Source: Oikopleura dioica
Lineage: Eukaryota > Chordata > Appendicularia > Copelata > Oikopleuridae
NCBI GenBank assembly: GCA_907165135.1
Contig: OU015567.1
Location: forward strand, 7,755,001 to 7,819,000
Direction: 5' to 3'
DNA length: 64,000 nt
A program made the position numbers and the translations under genes. Each line of letters begins with the position of its first letter. Position 1 is the stretch's first letter. Below the pieces are notes generated by a model, which saw only the letters and a program-made list of their open reading frames with translations, made no database searches and was not told the origin of the DNA. Shown here in pieces: positions 21,573-33,364 of the stretch.

Positions 21573-22200
21573 AACTCTTCTTTCGATGAAATATTTCATT
21601 ACTATTTATTATTACTTTAAGATTCAAAATGCCTGTTTTATTCAAAGAAGCAACACTGATAATGATCCTCTTAACAACGTCTTTTGATAACTATTCTTTT
21701 GTAAGGCAAATCACAAATGTGTATTATTCAAAGTATCTTCTTGTTATTTAAAAATAAGTTTTCAACTTAAAAAAATCAGGGAAAAGAGCCAACAACGGCT
21801 CTAGTCTAGTCTACTAGTCACCTATCAAGCTAGGTGCTCGCTTCCACTCCAGACCCTACAACGGTAACTGCCACTGAACTTTGCTTTACAAAAAGTTAAT
21901 TAAATCAACTTTCAACTTTCACCTGTTATGTTTTCTTTTGTTTCTGTTTCGCCTTAATAATACAAAGAAATATACTTGTGACTTGTTCTTTTTTGAGTTC
22001 TGCTGGATTTTCAAAACGGCTTTCTTCAAATTCAAAATTCAAATATACGAGGATTAAAAGCGAAAATCGACGGCTAAGTTTTAAATATAAAATGCTCTGC
22101 TTTGTGACTTTTATTATTCTAAATATATATTTTAAACGAGTGAGCTGTACTTTTTACTCGAAGGAAACTAAATTAGTTGTTTTCAGAGAAAAATATAGAG
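21573..22200. other. Intergenic region
   Basis: 628 bp, AT-rich, with SETD1 3' UTR at the left and the RTF2 upstream region at the right. No gene recognised. Confidence 0.5.
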
Positions 22201-23888
22201 ATGGGAGGAGACGGAGGAACCTGCTGCAAGGCGCGCTCGATTATGACCAAAACAAAAAAGGAGAAAAAGAAACAAGACGTAAGTTGAGAACTTTAGTTCG
22301 TCAATAATTGACTGCTGGATTAATTAGCGAGAATACGAAGTGAACGCAAAGTGGACGTTCTGCTCCATTTCCGGCAAGTCGCTGACCAAGCCAATCGTCA
22401 GTTGTCAACTGGGCAAGCTCTATAACAAAGATGCAATAATAGAGTTTCTACTTGATCGTGCTAAACAACCTCCCGAGACCCAGCGTCGTCTCAAGCACAT
22501 CAAAGGACTAAAAGATGTTGTAGAATTGAAGCTGACGGCGAATCCAAGGTGCGTAACTAAGTTTATATTTAGAAGATGTTTTAAACTAAAAATTACCAAA
22601 TTATTTTCCAATTGTGAGTCAATTTGAGGCTTGAGTGTGAAGAAAACAATAAAAGAGCATCTGTGATTTCGACATTTGTTTCACATCGTAAACAAATTCC
22701 ATTCCATATACTTATGACGAGGCAGTAAAGGGTGCGGATGAGTTTCTTACCGTTGAACTCCCCGAAAACCTTCGAAAGTTAAAGATTTCAATTAATGAAA
22801 GTTCCTAAAAATATACAGTATATAATATACCCAATTAAAGCCACCGAACCGATGCTCATGGAACGCAGCACGGTGCCAAGTACCACTGCCCGATCTCGAC
22901 TCTTGAAATGAACGGCCGCCACAAATTCGGCTACATTCTCAGCACTGGAAACGTAATCTCCGACCGGGCGATTCAGCAACTCAAAGAAGACAACATGATT
23001 ATCGGTAATGAGACTCACCACAAAAAAAATGAGTGCAAGCCATACTTTGTACGTTTTTGTTATGAACACAACCTCATTGACAAGCGTCATCCGTTTTGGA
23101 GCAAAAATACAACTCAATTAAAAAATGTTTGTTTTAAAAACTGCAGATGAGCCAATTCTTGAATGTTCGACCAAATTAGATTAAATTGAGGCCGAGTCTA
23201 TTAATGGAGACTTCTTGAACTAAAAATAATTGTTTCTTCTTCCAGATCCATCGAATGAGCAGAAGTACCCGCTTGATGACATCATTTACATTAATTTGGA
23301 AGAAGAAATCGATATTGAAAAACAGCTGAATAGAATGAAGGCTAGAAAAGAAGCCAAAAAAGCTTCAAAGGTTCTCTCAAGTATCAATACTTTCCCAAAA
23401 CTAACGTTGAATTGTAGGCCAATAAACGGCAGAAAGCAGAGGGCGAAGAGGAAGCCCCAAAGAAGAAAAAGAAGTCGATCATTGTCCCTCAACGTCTGGA
23501 AAAGTCAACGATCAACTCCAGGCTCAATACAATAACACGTAAAAATCATGATTCATGAAGCAACAACTTTTAGTAATTGTTAATTTAGGAACTTCGATCA
23601 AAGACGGAGCAGAATCCGTCAAAAATCAAAAGCAAAAGTCTGAAGTTCTCTCCGCTCTTTTTACCTCGCACGATTCTTTCATTGGCGATCTTACTGCGGA
23701 GGCACTGGCTGGAAGGTAGGAACCATTCTTTGCTAGAATCCCCTGAAATAAAACTTTTTCGAAGAACGGCGAATATGGCCACCGCGGCCATCCAAAAAAT
23801 CAAAAATGGCGTGCGATCTAACGAAGCTCGAGAAACTCAGAAGAATCTGAAATACGCGCGCTACAAAGCCGGTGGTTTAAACAACTGA
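22201..23888 (+). CDS. RTF2: RTF2, replication termination factor 2
   Basis: Seven exons in phase: 22201-22278, 22328-22548, 22841-23004, 23246-23370, 23418-23538, 23589-23715, 23765-23888. The start MGGDGGT, the W-C-SISGKSLTKPIVSC RING-like pair, LGKLYNKDAIIEFLLD and KYHCPISTLEMNGRHKFGY match the RTF2 family (human RTFDC1/C20orf43), which regulates stalled replication forks. A Lys-rich linker leads to LSALFTSHDS, the conserved C-terminal box. The C-terminal extension after that box is longer than in vertebrates. The gene ends 198 bp before MRPS24, and the interval ends in a strong pyrimidine-AG acceptor, suggesting the two are cotranscribed. Confidence 0.92.
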
Positions 23889-24063
23889 TCGTTTGTCGTC
23901 CTCTTTATTTTCTCGAATAACAAACATCATGTTTGTAAGCGTTATTGTTTCTGCCAGCAAAAAATGTACCATTTTCAAAATGGAATTTCAATTGAACTTG
24001 ATTTTTACCGACTGTTTTATCATTTCCATAAAAGATAACAAATTTACCGATGTTTGTTTATCG

Positions 24064-24080
24064 TCTTTTCTTTTTCTTAG
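24064..24080 (+). promoter_or_regulatory. Probable spliced-leader acceptor for MRPS24
   Basis: The pyrimidine-rich run cttttctttttcttag ends 6 bp before the MRPS24 ATG with no upstream exon in sight. This is the arrangement expected of a downstream operon gene receiving a trans-spliced leader. The leader gene itself is not in the window. Confidence 0.5.
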
Positions 24081-24086
24081 AAAGCT

Positions 24087-25289
24087 ATGATAACACTGCG
24101 ACCGCCGCCACAAAGCATCGCCCGACAAGTCCGACTCCTGAGTCAGACTCAACAACTAGCAGGAAACAACAGACGAATGGCCAAAGAAAAACAATCCCTC
24201 GACGGCGACAAGCCCTTGACGTATGAGAGGCGATTCAAGCCGCATAGAATCAACAGAATCAAGCAGTTCCAGTGCGTCAATACGACGAATTTGAAAGATT
24301 TTGGCTTTGATGTAAGTAAAAATAGATTCATTCGTCATTTCCAATATGCTTGTTTCCTTGTTATTATAACAAAATGCTTTTAAGAGCAATTGTTCCTGAG
24401 CACTTTCGCTTCTTGAGTACAATATTTGTATAAAAATATTAGTCTCATCAATTCAATTGAATTCAGATGAATTACTTCAGACAAAAAGAAACCTCCCAAT
24501 GAAATCATGTGAACTCGTTAATCCTTGATTCTAGCTCCATGGAGATAATCACGCAGAAAACGCGATTTACGAAGATTTATTCATCAAAAAGTTCCTTCAC
24601 GGTGTCTTCTGGCATCAGCTGATTCCCGAGCAAGGAATTGCCATTTTGAGAAGATTGAATGAAATTGAAATTGTTGTCACGATCACAGAGGTTCGTGTTT
24701 AAGACTTTCGCACTCGTCCGCAAAAGTAAAGGAGAAATTGAGAAATAGACAGAGTATCTGTGTATCTACAAGTTGAGAATACCCGTAGTTGCGAAGAAAA
24801 TAAGTTTATCTTTGTCGTATAGTTTGTTTTAAGTAGAGTTGATTAAATTAAGTACCGAGTCGGTACTGCCGACTTATGTTCTTGACCATGTATTGAATAC
24901 ATTCTCCAACATTGTTTTTACATTGGTAATAACAATCTTGCTTGATTCGATCTTGGCTACCCCAGTTGGCTGTCTAGTTCTCACCTTTTTGTCTAGAATT
25001 CATCAAAATAATTAGTATTATTATCCTATTCATGATCTTTGAAAAGAAAGTGGGTTTAGAAAGTAATTCGAATATTTAGACGCACAATCCACTGACAAAG
25101 CCGGTAGTTGACCCACCAGGAAACATCTTAACGAAGCAGCGTCCGATCAAAATGGAGCCCGGGACCGTTGGAGACTTTTATTTCAAAGCTGGCTTTGTGG
25201 AAACGATTTTGTCGCATCAGCTGAAAAGAAATGTTACTTGTACAATGAAATTCGCGTATAGGGATCAGACGCATTATTCTTACTGGTAG
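24087..25289 (+). CDS. MRPS24: Mitochondrial ribosomal protein S24 (uS3m)
   Basis: Three exons in phase: 24087-24311, 24535-24690, 25080-25289, giving 196 residues (human is 167). GDKPLTYERRFKPHRI, HGDNHAENAIYEDLFIKKFL, and the GDFYFKAGFVETILSHQL C-terminal part match MRPS24 (GDKPVTYE, EDHAAERTVEDVFLRKF, YSETLLSYF). A basic, Arg-rich N-terminus fits a mitochondrial targeting peptide. It is a component of the small mitochondrial ribosomal subunit. It sits between RTF2 and an unknown gene with a 65-bp gap downstream, as in an operon. The last intron (24691-25079) is long for this region. Confidence 0.87.
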
Positions 25290-25339
25290 ACACTGAACTC
25301 GGAGTTCTTAGTAATTTCTTTTTGAATCAATTGTTTAAA

Positions 25340-25354
25340 GTCACAAGTTTTCAG
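25340..25354 (+). promoter_or_regulatory. Probable spliced-leader acceptor for the next gene
   Basis: cacaagttttcag sits directly against the ATG at 25355, leaving no room for an ordinary 5' UTR, only 65 bp after the MRPS24 stop. This strongly suggests trans-splicing of an operon transcript. Confidence 0.6.
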
Positions 25355-28300
25355 ATGCGTAATGGCGGAGCAATGAAACGAGTTCGCCCTGAGCGGTTTG
25401 TTACTAAGAAATCGCTAAATGATAACGATAGGATGCGGATTCCATCAAAGGCTTCTTCTATCTATGACGATGAGAATTCAAAGTAAGACATCTATCTCGT
25501 AAATCTAATTAAAAATTAACGATAAAACCTTCAAAGATAAATTTTTCAAAGATAGAGAAATAATAACATGACGCTTCGAAATTATCATCTTTATCATATG
25601 ACTATTTTTTACGTATTTTCTGCTTATCAAACACGTGTTTAGCAGCACAGACGAAAGTCTTAACCAACAAAGTCTCTTTGCTCAAATCAAGCAATTGGAC
25701 AACTCGCTCGGTTCCTACTGGAACGTTGCTCCTGAAACTGATTCAACCGGAAGACGACCAAGAAAGAAAACGGAGCGACTTCAAATGTAAGTTTTCAAAG
25801 AAAAATGATTGTCTGTGAGTCAGAAAGGCGCAGTCCGAAAGCGCGATAACCGATCTTCCCAAGATCTGATTTCGTGTCAAGCCAAAGCTACCCATTTCGC
25901 TTTTTCATTTATTTATGGAGAGAATGAAGCCCGAGCATATTCCTCTTCGAAAGGCGTCTCTAATAATTTATTTAGAGATAAAATTATATGAAAAGTAAGA
26001 AAATAAACTCATTTTTAATGATTATACACTGTATAATATACACTTATTAAGTGTCATTTAAAATGATTAAGGTGGTAGAAACAGCTTTTTTGAAAAAAGC
26101 CGATTTTTGAACGGCGCCCAAGCTCAGCCAACCTTAGATTATTTAATTCTCTCTTCGACTTTAGTTAGATTTATCTTAGATCTAAAAACATCTGTTTCTA
26201 AAATTATTTTTTGTTATTTAACTGTAGAGAGCGAAAAATCAACCCATCTCGTCGAAAATGCCGATTTTAGCCCATTTTCAAGCACGGTTATCTCGAGTCA
26301 TGTGATGAACCGAGAATTTCAAATCTAATTTTAGGAAAATTCAACCCTTTTTCTAGGAGCATCTATGATTGAAATTGCGTAATCATGAAAAATGATAATG
26401 TTGCGAGGCCGATTGAAACTTGTGTCTCAAATTTTCAAAATTTTGAATTTTAAAGATCATTTTTTCGTGATACCCTTAAGTTATGGTCCTTCCAAAATTA
26501 TTCAAGATGATCATGTGATCCAAGCAAATCTATTCTTTTCCCGTTGATCCCCTTATTAAACGATTTTTACTGTGGCTAAATTTCGAAAAACTCAAATTTG
26601 CGCCAAAACTTCAACTTTTAAGGCAATTTTTAGGGCGTTCCAACATAGTTAGAACATTGTTATTGATAGAATTATATTTTTCGTGCATTGGGTTATCAAA
26701 ATCTTCAAAAAAATTTTTAAATTTCCATTTTTGGCAAAAGCTGTTTCTACCCCCTTAAGTGACAAAGCTTGCGTATGATGTTCGTGTTTAGAAAGATACT
26801 CGCAAAAATAAAGAACTTTCAATGAAAGTTTCAAATTGTCTATAAAACGTTTAGTCTGAGATAGAGACGCCTTTCAAGTCGTTCAGTGAGGGTTGTAAAC
26901 TTTACAATCTTAAGGGGGAGGTCGACGAGAATCGGGATTTCTGTAACCAAAAATCCGGAAAAACCTGCTTAGATAGGCGAATTCTGACTTTTCAGGTGAA
27001 AAGAAAAGTGTTTGAAAAATACAGCGGCGAAAACTAGAAAAAAATTTTTTTCGAAAAATTTTTCAAAAAATTGGGTCAAAGTGGGGGTTACTCGTAACCA
27101 ATAAATCTCGAAAACGGGATTTTTTTTTTCGTCTAATTAAATAAATAGTAAGTTGAAACCCTTAAAAATACAGCGGTGACAATATAAAACGGGCTGCTTT
27201 TATATAAAAAATTTTTTCTGTTTACTAAAAATATGCGATTTTCCTAAAAATCGTCATTTTTGCTCATTTTTCACGGAGAATGTTACCAAAAGCGCCGAGA
27301 CTCGAAATTTTTTACTGATTATGATAAGAAAACCATTCAAAAACAATATCTAGTGAATAAAAATCGGATTAAGATTGTTTTTGGGTGAAATAAGAAACTT
27401 TAAAATTTTGTAAAATCTCGAATTTCAGACACAAAATTGAAGATTTTGTTAAAAAAAGTTAGTCAATGCCCAAAAAGCTGGAGACCAAAAATGTTCCTTT
27501 TTTATTAAGGAATCCAAAAATATAACCAAAATTTTGAAAAAGCGAAAAAATTTTTCTCGTCGACCCCCTCCTTAAGTTAAAACAGTTATAATCTTACATT
27601 CTCTTTCATTTATCTATTAGGTTCTATTGGTAATTATTATTTGCAATAAATATTCCTAACCCGCTCAAGGTCGATATAAACCGTGCATTATCTATAGAGA
27701 AGAAGAAACGAAAAGCAATGGCGATCCAAACAGCCCCGTAAAAAGAAAACAACAGTCTCGGAAGACGAAAAAAGAAGGTAATTACCTTTGGTTAACTTTG
27801 TTAGTAAACTCTGATAACGGGCATTTTAAGAATTGAAAAGAGAAGCTGGAGTTGATGTTTCTGATGATGAATCTTTCAAATCGGGATCGAATGATAGGTC
27901 TACCCATCAGGGCTCGGACTTTGAGGACTTTGATGAACCAAGAGACGTTCCAACTTCGCTTACTGGTGCTAAAAAACGAAAGGTAACACTTTTTTATTGA
28001 AACTTTTTAAAAATCTTTCCGAAATAGGCGAAGACGCGTCCACGTACCGACCTGACGTCCTTAAAAGTGCGCCTCATGCTCAATCGCCACGAAAGCCAAC
28101 TGTCTTCGACGATGGAGGCAAGTCAAAGTCGAAGATAAACTTCTAAAGACTAAATTTAAGAAACTTTGTGGCACACTAACCCCAAGCGAACTCATCAAAG
28201 ACGTATCGAAACACCTCATGGAAAGTTATAACAGCCAGCCTCTCCTGCTCAAGTCTGAAAAGACGATTCTCTGCCACATAAAAGACGAGGACTTTGAGGA

Positions 28301-28585
28301 AAAGACCAAACCGCAAATTTGTCGAAGTCCATCGGTAACCACCCTTTTTCAGATAATAAAATTTAACTTCAAATTCAGCCTGATCGAACGCTGCCAATCT
28401 CCAAGAAAGCGGAGCAAGAGCTGAAATTGAGCTTGAAAAAGCGGCTCGCTGATCGTCGCATTCTAGAGCGCGACCCCAACTCTGAAGCGTTCAAAGCAGT
28501 GGTCGCGGCGAAGGCGAGTCTCTACGAATTCTTGAGCAAAAATTTCAACAACGATGGGACGCGAAAGAAACCTGCCAAGGCCTAA
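25355..28585 (+). CDS. Unrecognised basic/acidic, probably nuclear protein
   Basis: Seven exons in phase: 25355-25482, 25643-25786, 27698-27777, 27831-27982, 28028-28117, 28161-28334, 28379-28585, giving 324 residues. I do not recognise a family. The N-terminus is basic (MKRVRPERF). LFAQIKQLDNSLGSYWNVAP near residue 60 looks like a folded motif and is followed by GRRPRKKTERL. The middle is charged with Lys-rich stretches and an acidic SDFEDFDEP segment. The C-terminal third looks helical (KKAEQELKLSLKKRLADRRI ... VVAAKASLYEFLSKNF). This suggests a chromatin or nucleolar protein, but no function can be assigned. Intron 2 is 1,911 bp and contains two inverted-repeat elements. Intron 5 (28118-28160) starts with GC. 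It is probably the last gene of an operon with RTF2 and MRPS24. Confidence 0.75.
26071..26754. mobile_element. MITE-like element with TTAA target duplication, copy 1
   Basis: 684 bp bounded by TTAA on both sides (26067-26070, 26755-26758). The ends are inverted repeats of about 20 bp: left GGTGGTAGAAACAGCTTTT and right, read in reverse, GGGGGTAGAAACAGCTTTT, one mismatch. The interior is AT-rich without coding capacity. TTAA duplications point to a piggyBac- or Kolobok-type transposase supplied elsewhere. Confidence 0.72.
26914..27571. mobile_element. MITE-like element with TTAA target duplication, family 2
   Basis: 658 bp flanked by TTAA (26910-26913, 27572-27575). Inverted ends: GGGGGAGGTCGACGAGAA at the left and, in reverse, GGAGGGGGTCGACGAGAA at the right, two mismatches. 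Interior AT-rich with many A and T runs and no ORF. The inner part of the repeat differs from that of the neighbouring element, but both begin G-rich next to TTAA. Confidence 0.7.
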
Positions 28586-29090
28586 TTCATAGAATTTACT
28601 GCTCAACCCAATCGATGACAATTATCAATTGAGAGTTTATCAACAACCATTACTTATGATTTAGATTTTACTGATTCTAACTTTATCAAAATTAAATCTT
28701 TCTTTCATTTATTACCTAAAGACGGAATTACAGTTAAATATAGTTATTCTGCATTAAACATTGCCTGACTTATTTCCTATCTCGAACCTCGCTCCCTGAA
28801 ATCACCAAAAACACGATTCCTTTTGAAGAAAACGAAATAAGTACACCCTTAGAAATTCAAAAATAAAACTGAAGCATATTCTCAATCCTCGTCTTATTCT
28901 CTTCACATGATCTTCTCCCCGCCGGATCGGGTTTTTCCCTAAAATCAGGGCAAAAAATGCTAGTGGCGTGAGCTCAGGGTAGCTTATCGCTCCTCACCCC
29001 TCCCACTAATATGGCACACACCCCTGCATTATTGTATTAGTTCGAAGTTTGGAAGAAAACGACCAGAGAACTACTGGTATTTCTGATAGA
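28586..29090. other. Intergenic region
   Basis: 505 bp between the unknown gene and BCAT. No coding or repeat signal recognised. The longer gap and the lack of a pyrimidine-AG at the BCAT start suggest an independent promoter. Confidence 0.5.
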
Positions 29091-31339
29091 ATGTTGCGAC
29101 GATTTGGACTTCGAGTGTTCCGAGGTGCCTCCCGGGCGGCTTCTTCTTTCAAAGGTGACATATTGGAAAAATACATGCAAGTGTATAAAGATATACAGTA
29201 CACTATATCATACTGCGCGTCATAACTAGTATTAGCAAGCGGAAGTAAAATACGAGACATAGAGTTTAAAATTGAGCCATCAAAGTATACTAAAATCACG
29301 AGATGACTTCCATAGAGGATTTGAAAACTATCAAAAAGAAGCGCCAACTAAAGGGTTCTGAATATGCGCATATATTTTATATGATTAAACTGTATTTTCT
29401 AGCGGCTGATTTGACCGTTGAAGTTACTAAATCGCCAGCCCAAAAGCCCGAGTCCGCTGATAACTTGCCCTTTGGCGCCGTTTTCACCGATCATATGTTG
29501 GAAATCGACTGGACCGCCGAGAATGGATGGGGCACTCCAGAAATCAAGCCATTCCAAAACTTATCGCTGGTAAATTCAACATTTTCCAAGTTCAATTTCC
29601 GAAAATAAACTCTTCTCCTTCTGTAGCACCCTGCCGCCAGTTGCCTTCACTACGCCATTGAGTTGTTCGAAGGGATGAAAGCTTATAAACGACACGACGG
29701 CAAAGTGGTTATGTTCCGACCAGACAGAAACATGGCACGAATGCACTCCAGTGCGGTGCGAAGCGCTCTTCCTGAATTTGACCAGGTATGTTTCACTGTC
29801 ATGTCTTGAAGTCTCCAGCGAAGCCAGGTTCAATTCTTACTTGAACTATTTTAGGAAGAGATGCAAAAATGCATTCAAAAGCTCGTCGACTTGGAGCGAG
29901 ACTGGATTCCTGACTCTAAAGTTGCTTCGCTCTACATTCGACCGACGATGATCGGCACAGAACCTACACTTGGCGTTTCTGTAAGCAAAAGAATATCTAA
30001 CGCTTTACCACTAAACCTTTAGCCACCAAAATACGCTAAATGCTTCGTCATTCTTTGCCCCGTCGGTCCTTACTTCCCAACTGGCGGATTCAACCCCGTT
30101 TCTCTTCATGCTGATCCCTCCGTCGTCCGAGCTTGGGATGGTGGATCTGGAAACTTCAAAATGGGCGCTAATTATGCTCCTACTATTCATCCTCATATGG
30201 AGGTAAGTTTTGCTTTCGAAAACTTAAAATAACTATCATTTTAGGCGATGAAAAAAGGCCACCAACAGATTCTCTGGCTTTACGGAGACGAGCATTACAT
30301 CACCGAAGTCGGCACAATGAATCTGCTTATCTACTGGGTAAACGAGAACGGCGAAGAAGAACTTGTCACTCCACCTATCGAGCAGGGCGTTATCTTGCCA
30401 GGTGTGACCAGAGACTCGCTTTTGACTCTCGCACGTGAGTGGAACGAGTTCAAGGTGACCGAGCGGCCAGTTACGATGAAAGAATTGGTCGATGCTTTGG
30501 ACCAGGGACGAGTTAAGGAAGTCTTTGGTGCCGGTACTGCTTGCGTCGTCTGTCCAGGACAGGGTCTCTTATTTTTCAAAAAGATTCTCTTGGAGGTCGA
30601 ATATTTTGTCAATAATGATTATTTGCGGCCCACTAACGACCGCTTATCGTTGTTCGTAACAAATTTCTTTTTATTTTTTGTTAGTTGGAGAATCTTGGTA
30701 TAAATTATACCGTTATACTACCGTTATATTATCTGGTAGAACGATTTATTGCGCGTTGCAAGTTGTTTCGATGCGCAATAATCAATTTTCGTGCCTGACC
30801 TATCGCGGAAAAACAGCACAGTTGCTCCATGTTTAAATTTGTCAAGATAGAACATCGTATTTCTCTAAATTCAGCTCAGTTTGACAAGTATGCAGCGGGC
30901 GGGGTTGAAATGACAATATCCCCTCGTTGTTCAAATATGCGTTCGACATATCTTCAACTGCCTAGGACGTGCCAGTCGTGGAATTCACAAGGTTTGCTGT
31001 ATTTGCAAAGAGGCGAGTTCGAAGATATTCTGTCGCAATTTCGCAACCGAGCTCAAGTTTTTTTTATGTGGAAAGATGAATTTTTACTTTTCGAATGAAA
31101 ATGACTTCATTTCTAGTTTGCTAGATTACAAGAGCATCGAAATTGATGTTTTCTGTGTCCCCACAGGTGACGCTTTCTAACGTGACCCGAAAACAGTGAA
31201 CCGTGTCACCTACGGCGACCGTGTCTTGGAAATTCCAACGATGGATAACGGCGCCAAACTTGCCACGCGCTTCTTAAACACTCTCAACGACATTCAGTAC
31301 GGCAACACCAGCCGAGAAGGATGGCAAGTCATCTTCTAA
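29091..31339 (+). CDS. BCAT: Branched-chain amino acid aminotransferase
   Basis: Seven exons in phase: 29091-29154, 29403-29569, 29627-29785, 29855-29980, 30023-30202, 30245-30557 (or 30563), 31197-31339. A basic N-terminus ([20 protein letters not shown]) suggests mitochondrial import. Family marks: [36 protein letters not shown], the PLP lysine in [22 protein letters not shown], and [11 protein letters not shown] followed by IPTMDNG. It transfers the amino group of Leu, Ile and Val to 2-oxoglutarate. Intron 6 (about 640 bp) is far longer than the rest. A GA donor at 30558 gives the family-length VCPVNR junction, whereas the GT at 30564 would insert two extra residues. Length and domains are complete. 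Confidence 0.95.
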
Positions 31340-33364
31340 GCTCAACATGCCAATTATACCTACGAGCCAATATTTTTTGCCACAAACCAACGAACTACAC
31401 CATTATACTCATTTTATACGATTGTTTTTTTTTCTTAGCAGTGTTTTTTTCGTTTGAATTTTTTACACTCCTAGATCGTTAATCGATTTCTTTATTATAA
31501 TTATTTAAAATAAGCCACTAAGATTATAATTTATAAATGTTTTGTCTGCTCGTTTCCAAAAGGGCTTGAATTTCACTGTGAAGTTCTCGATTTTAGTCTT
31601 TCTGGTGCAATTTCGAACTCCGAAATTTTACCGCTTTCATACTGCACTTCTAAACCTGTTCTCAGCATGGTTTCACAAGTTCCATCCAGCCCTCGTTTTG
31701 TTCCACGCTCTCGTTAATACCAAATTATATTATTGTTATTATGATATTTTAAAAATGTACTCTGTTCAACAAGGAGATTCAATAAACAGTACTAACTCAG
31801 AAAGCCATTCGCGTATTCCTATGTCGTGACATGTTCTTTTAATTGTACGACATGATAAAAATGCTTTTTAAATTGACGACTCTTGATCATTCTTTTTAGG
31901 AAAGGGCAAGCAAGTTGGCTTGCAAAAAGATCGAAAGAAGCACTTTTCAAGTGCGCAAATTAACGAAAGTAACCAGACTAAAGGCTCAGGAAGGTGATTA
32001 TCATTTTTGGCGGTTTTGAGCTATCTGCTAAACATACCCCGGTGCATGCTCTAATCCTGCTCGTTTTTTCGCAGAAGGCTATCTGCCATGACCTCCAATT
32101 TCGTAGTGAACTCGGCGAACCCGTAGACAAATTCTCAAGTTCTCAAGTTTCCTTTCACTAAAGTAGCAAATGCTACTTGAACCGCTTAAAACTTTATTTG
32201 GCAAACCAACAAAATGAGCGTTTCATGTTTCATGTTCATTAATTCTCTGTATCGAGACAAACAAGACGTGCGCCTCTTAAGATATTAGTAATACCACATT
32301 AACATATTCAGCAAGAATAAAGTTCTTTCGTTTTAGATGATAAGCAAGTCCCAATTTTTATCGACGCTTCCGAAACTTGAGTGATAAGATGGATGAACTT
32401 TTGTTCGATGAAAACTAGGTTTAGTAGGAACTTTATAGAGTTCTGGCGCGTTTAGTCTTATCACCTAAAGTTCATGCCTTAAATTTCAGATATTTCTTCC
32501 AGCAAATTCCATTGACTGAGCCCGAGGCAGCGGAATAGAGAAAGGGAACTCTACGAAAGAGTTCGATGGTTGTTCCATCATGTTTTTAGAAACGAGCTTT
32601 CAGTGGAAGCATGTCCAATTGTTGACGTCGCACACAACTTGTACCAATCAACGGAGATAATCGAACATGCCCACAACATAGTTAGTGAAGAGTTCTCTCC
32701 CTTAAATCTACAGCATTTCTGACGAAAAGGTTTATTGAAAGTGGAATTGATGTTCGAGCGGAGACTCGTTCTTTCCAGAGTCTGGGTACCCGCTGAAGTC
32801 AAATTGGTCATTTTTAGCCATCAATTTTTTCTGTTTTTTGATCCAGAATAATATTAAGAGCACCAAAGACTTCTTAAAGGACAAAGAAAAAAAATAATAT
32901 TTTTTGAAAAATTCACCACGTGACTATTTTCTCGGGAATAATTCTAGTTTTTTGGCTCTAATTTGTGACCCCATCACGCCCCATAAATGAGACCCATATA
33001 TATTGAAAGAGCTTCAAAAATGCTTTCAGAAAATGTCACTCATCGAATTGCAGGACATTGCAGGCAGATTCTAGAGACGTTTAAAGGTCAGGATTTGCGA
33101 AATTTCCGCGATGTAGGGTGTTCGAATCCCGACGATGACACTTTTTTTTCGAGGTGGACTTTAGTTATTTCTTATCTTTTTCGAATAACTATTTACCCTT
33201 GATACCTAAGAATCAACTTGGGGCGCTAGAGAGTATTGTAAAATTTTTAAATCAAAACCATAATAATGGAAAAAGCCTATATAATTAGAATTTTCGTAGC
33301 GGATGGGTGTGGGTGGGGTTGGGGACATAACTGAGATTGATCAACTCAGTGTTCCAAGCCATTG
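31340..33364. other. Gene-poor region with a possible decayed ORF
   Basis: About 2 kb without a convincing gene. A plus-strand frame at about 32509-32722 reads protein-like (ELYERVRWLFHHVFRNELSV, then VDVAHNLYQSTEIIEHAHN) and continues after a TGA in the same frame. I do not recognise it, and it may be a decayed transposon ORF. The right end passes into the satellite. Confidence 0.4.

Noticed and set aside
31542-31829. Plus-strand 95-codon frame downstream of BCAT
   Set aside because: Composition follows the AT-rich background (Phe, Tyr, Leu), with no motif and no neighbouring exons. Probably BCAT 3' flank.
33085-33152. tRNA-like B box (GTTCGAATCCC) followed by a T run
   Set aside because: No matching A box, anticodon arm or acceptor stem at the right distance, and the T stem is imperfect. 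At most a decayed tRNA-derived SINE piece.
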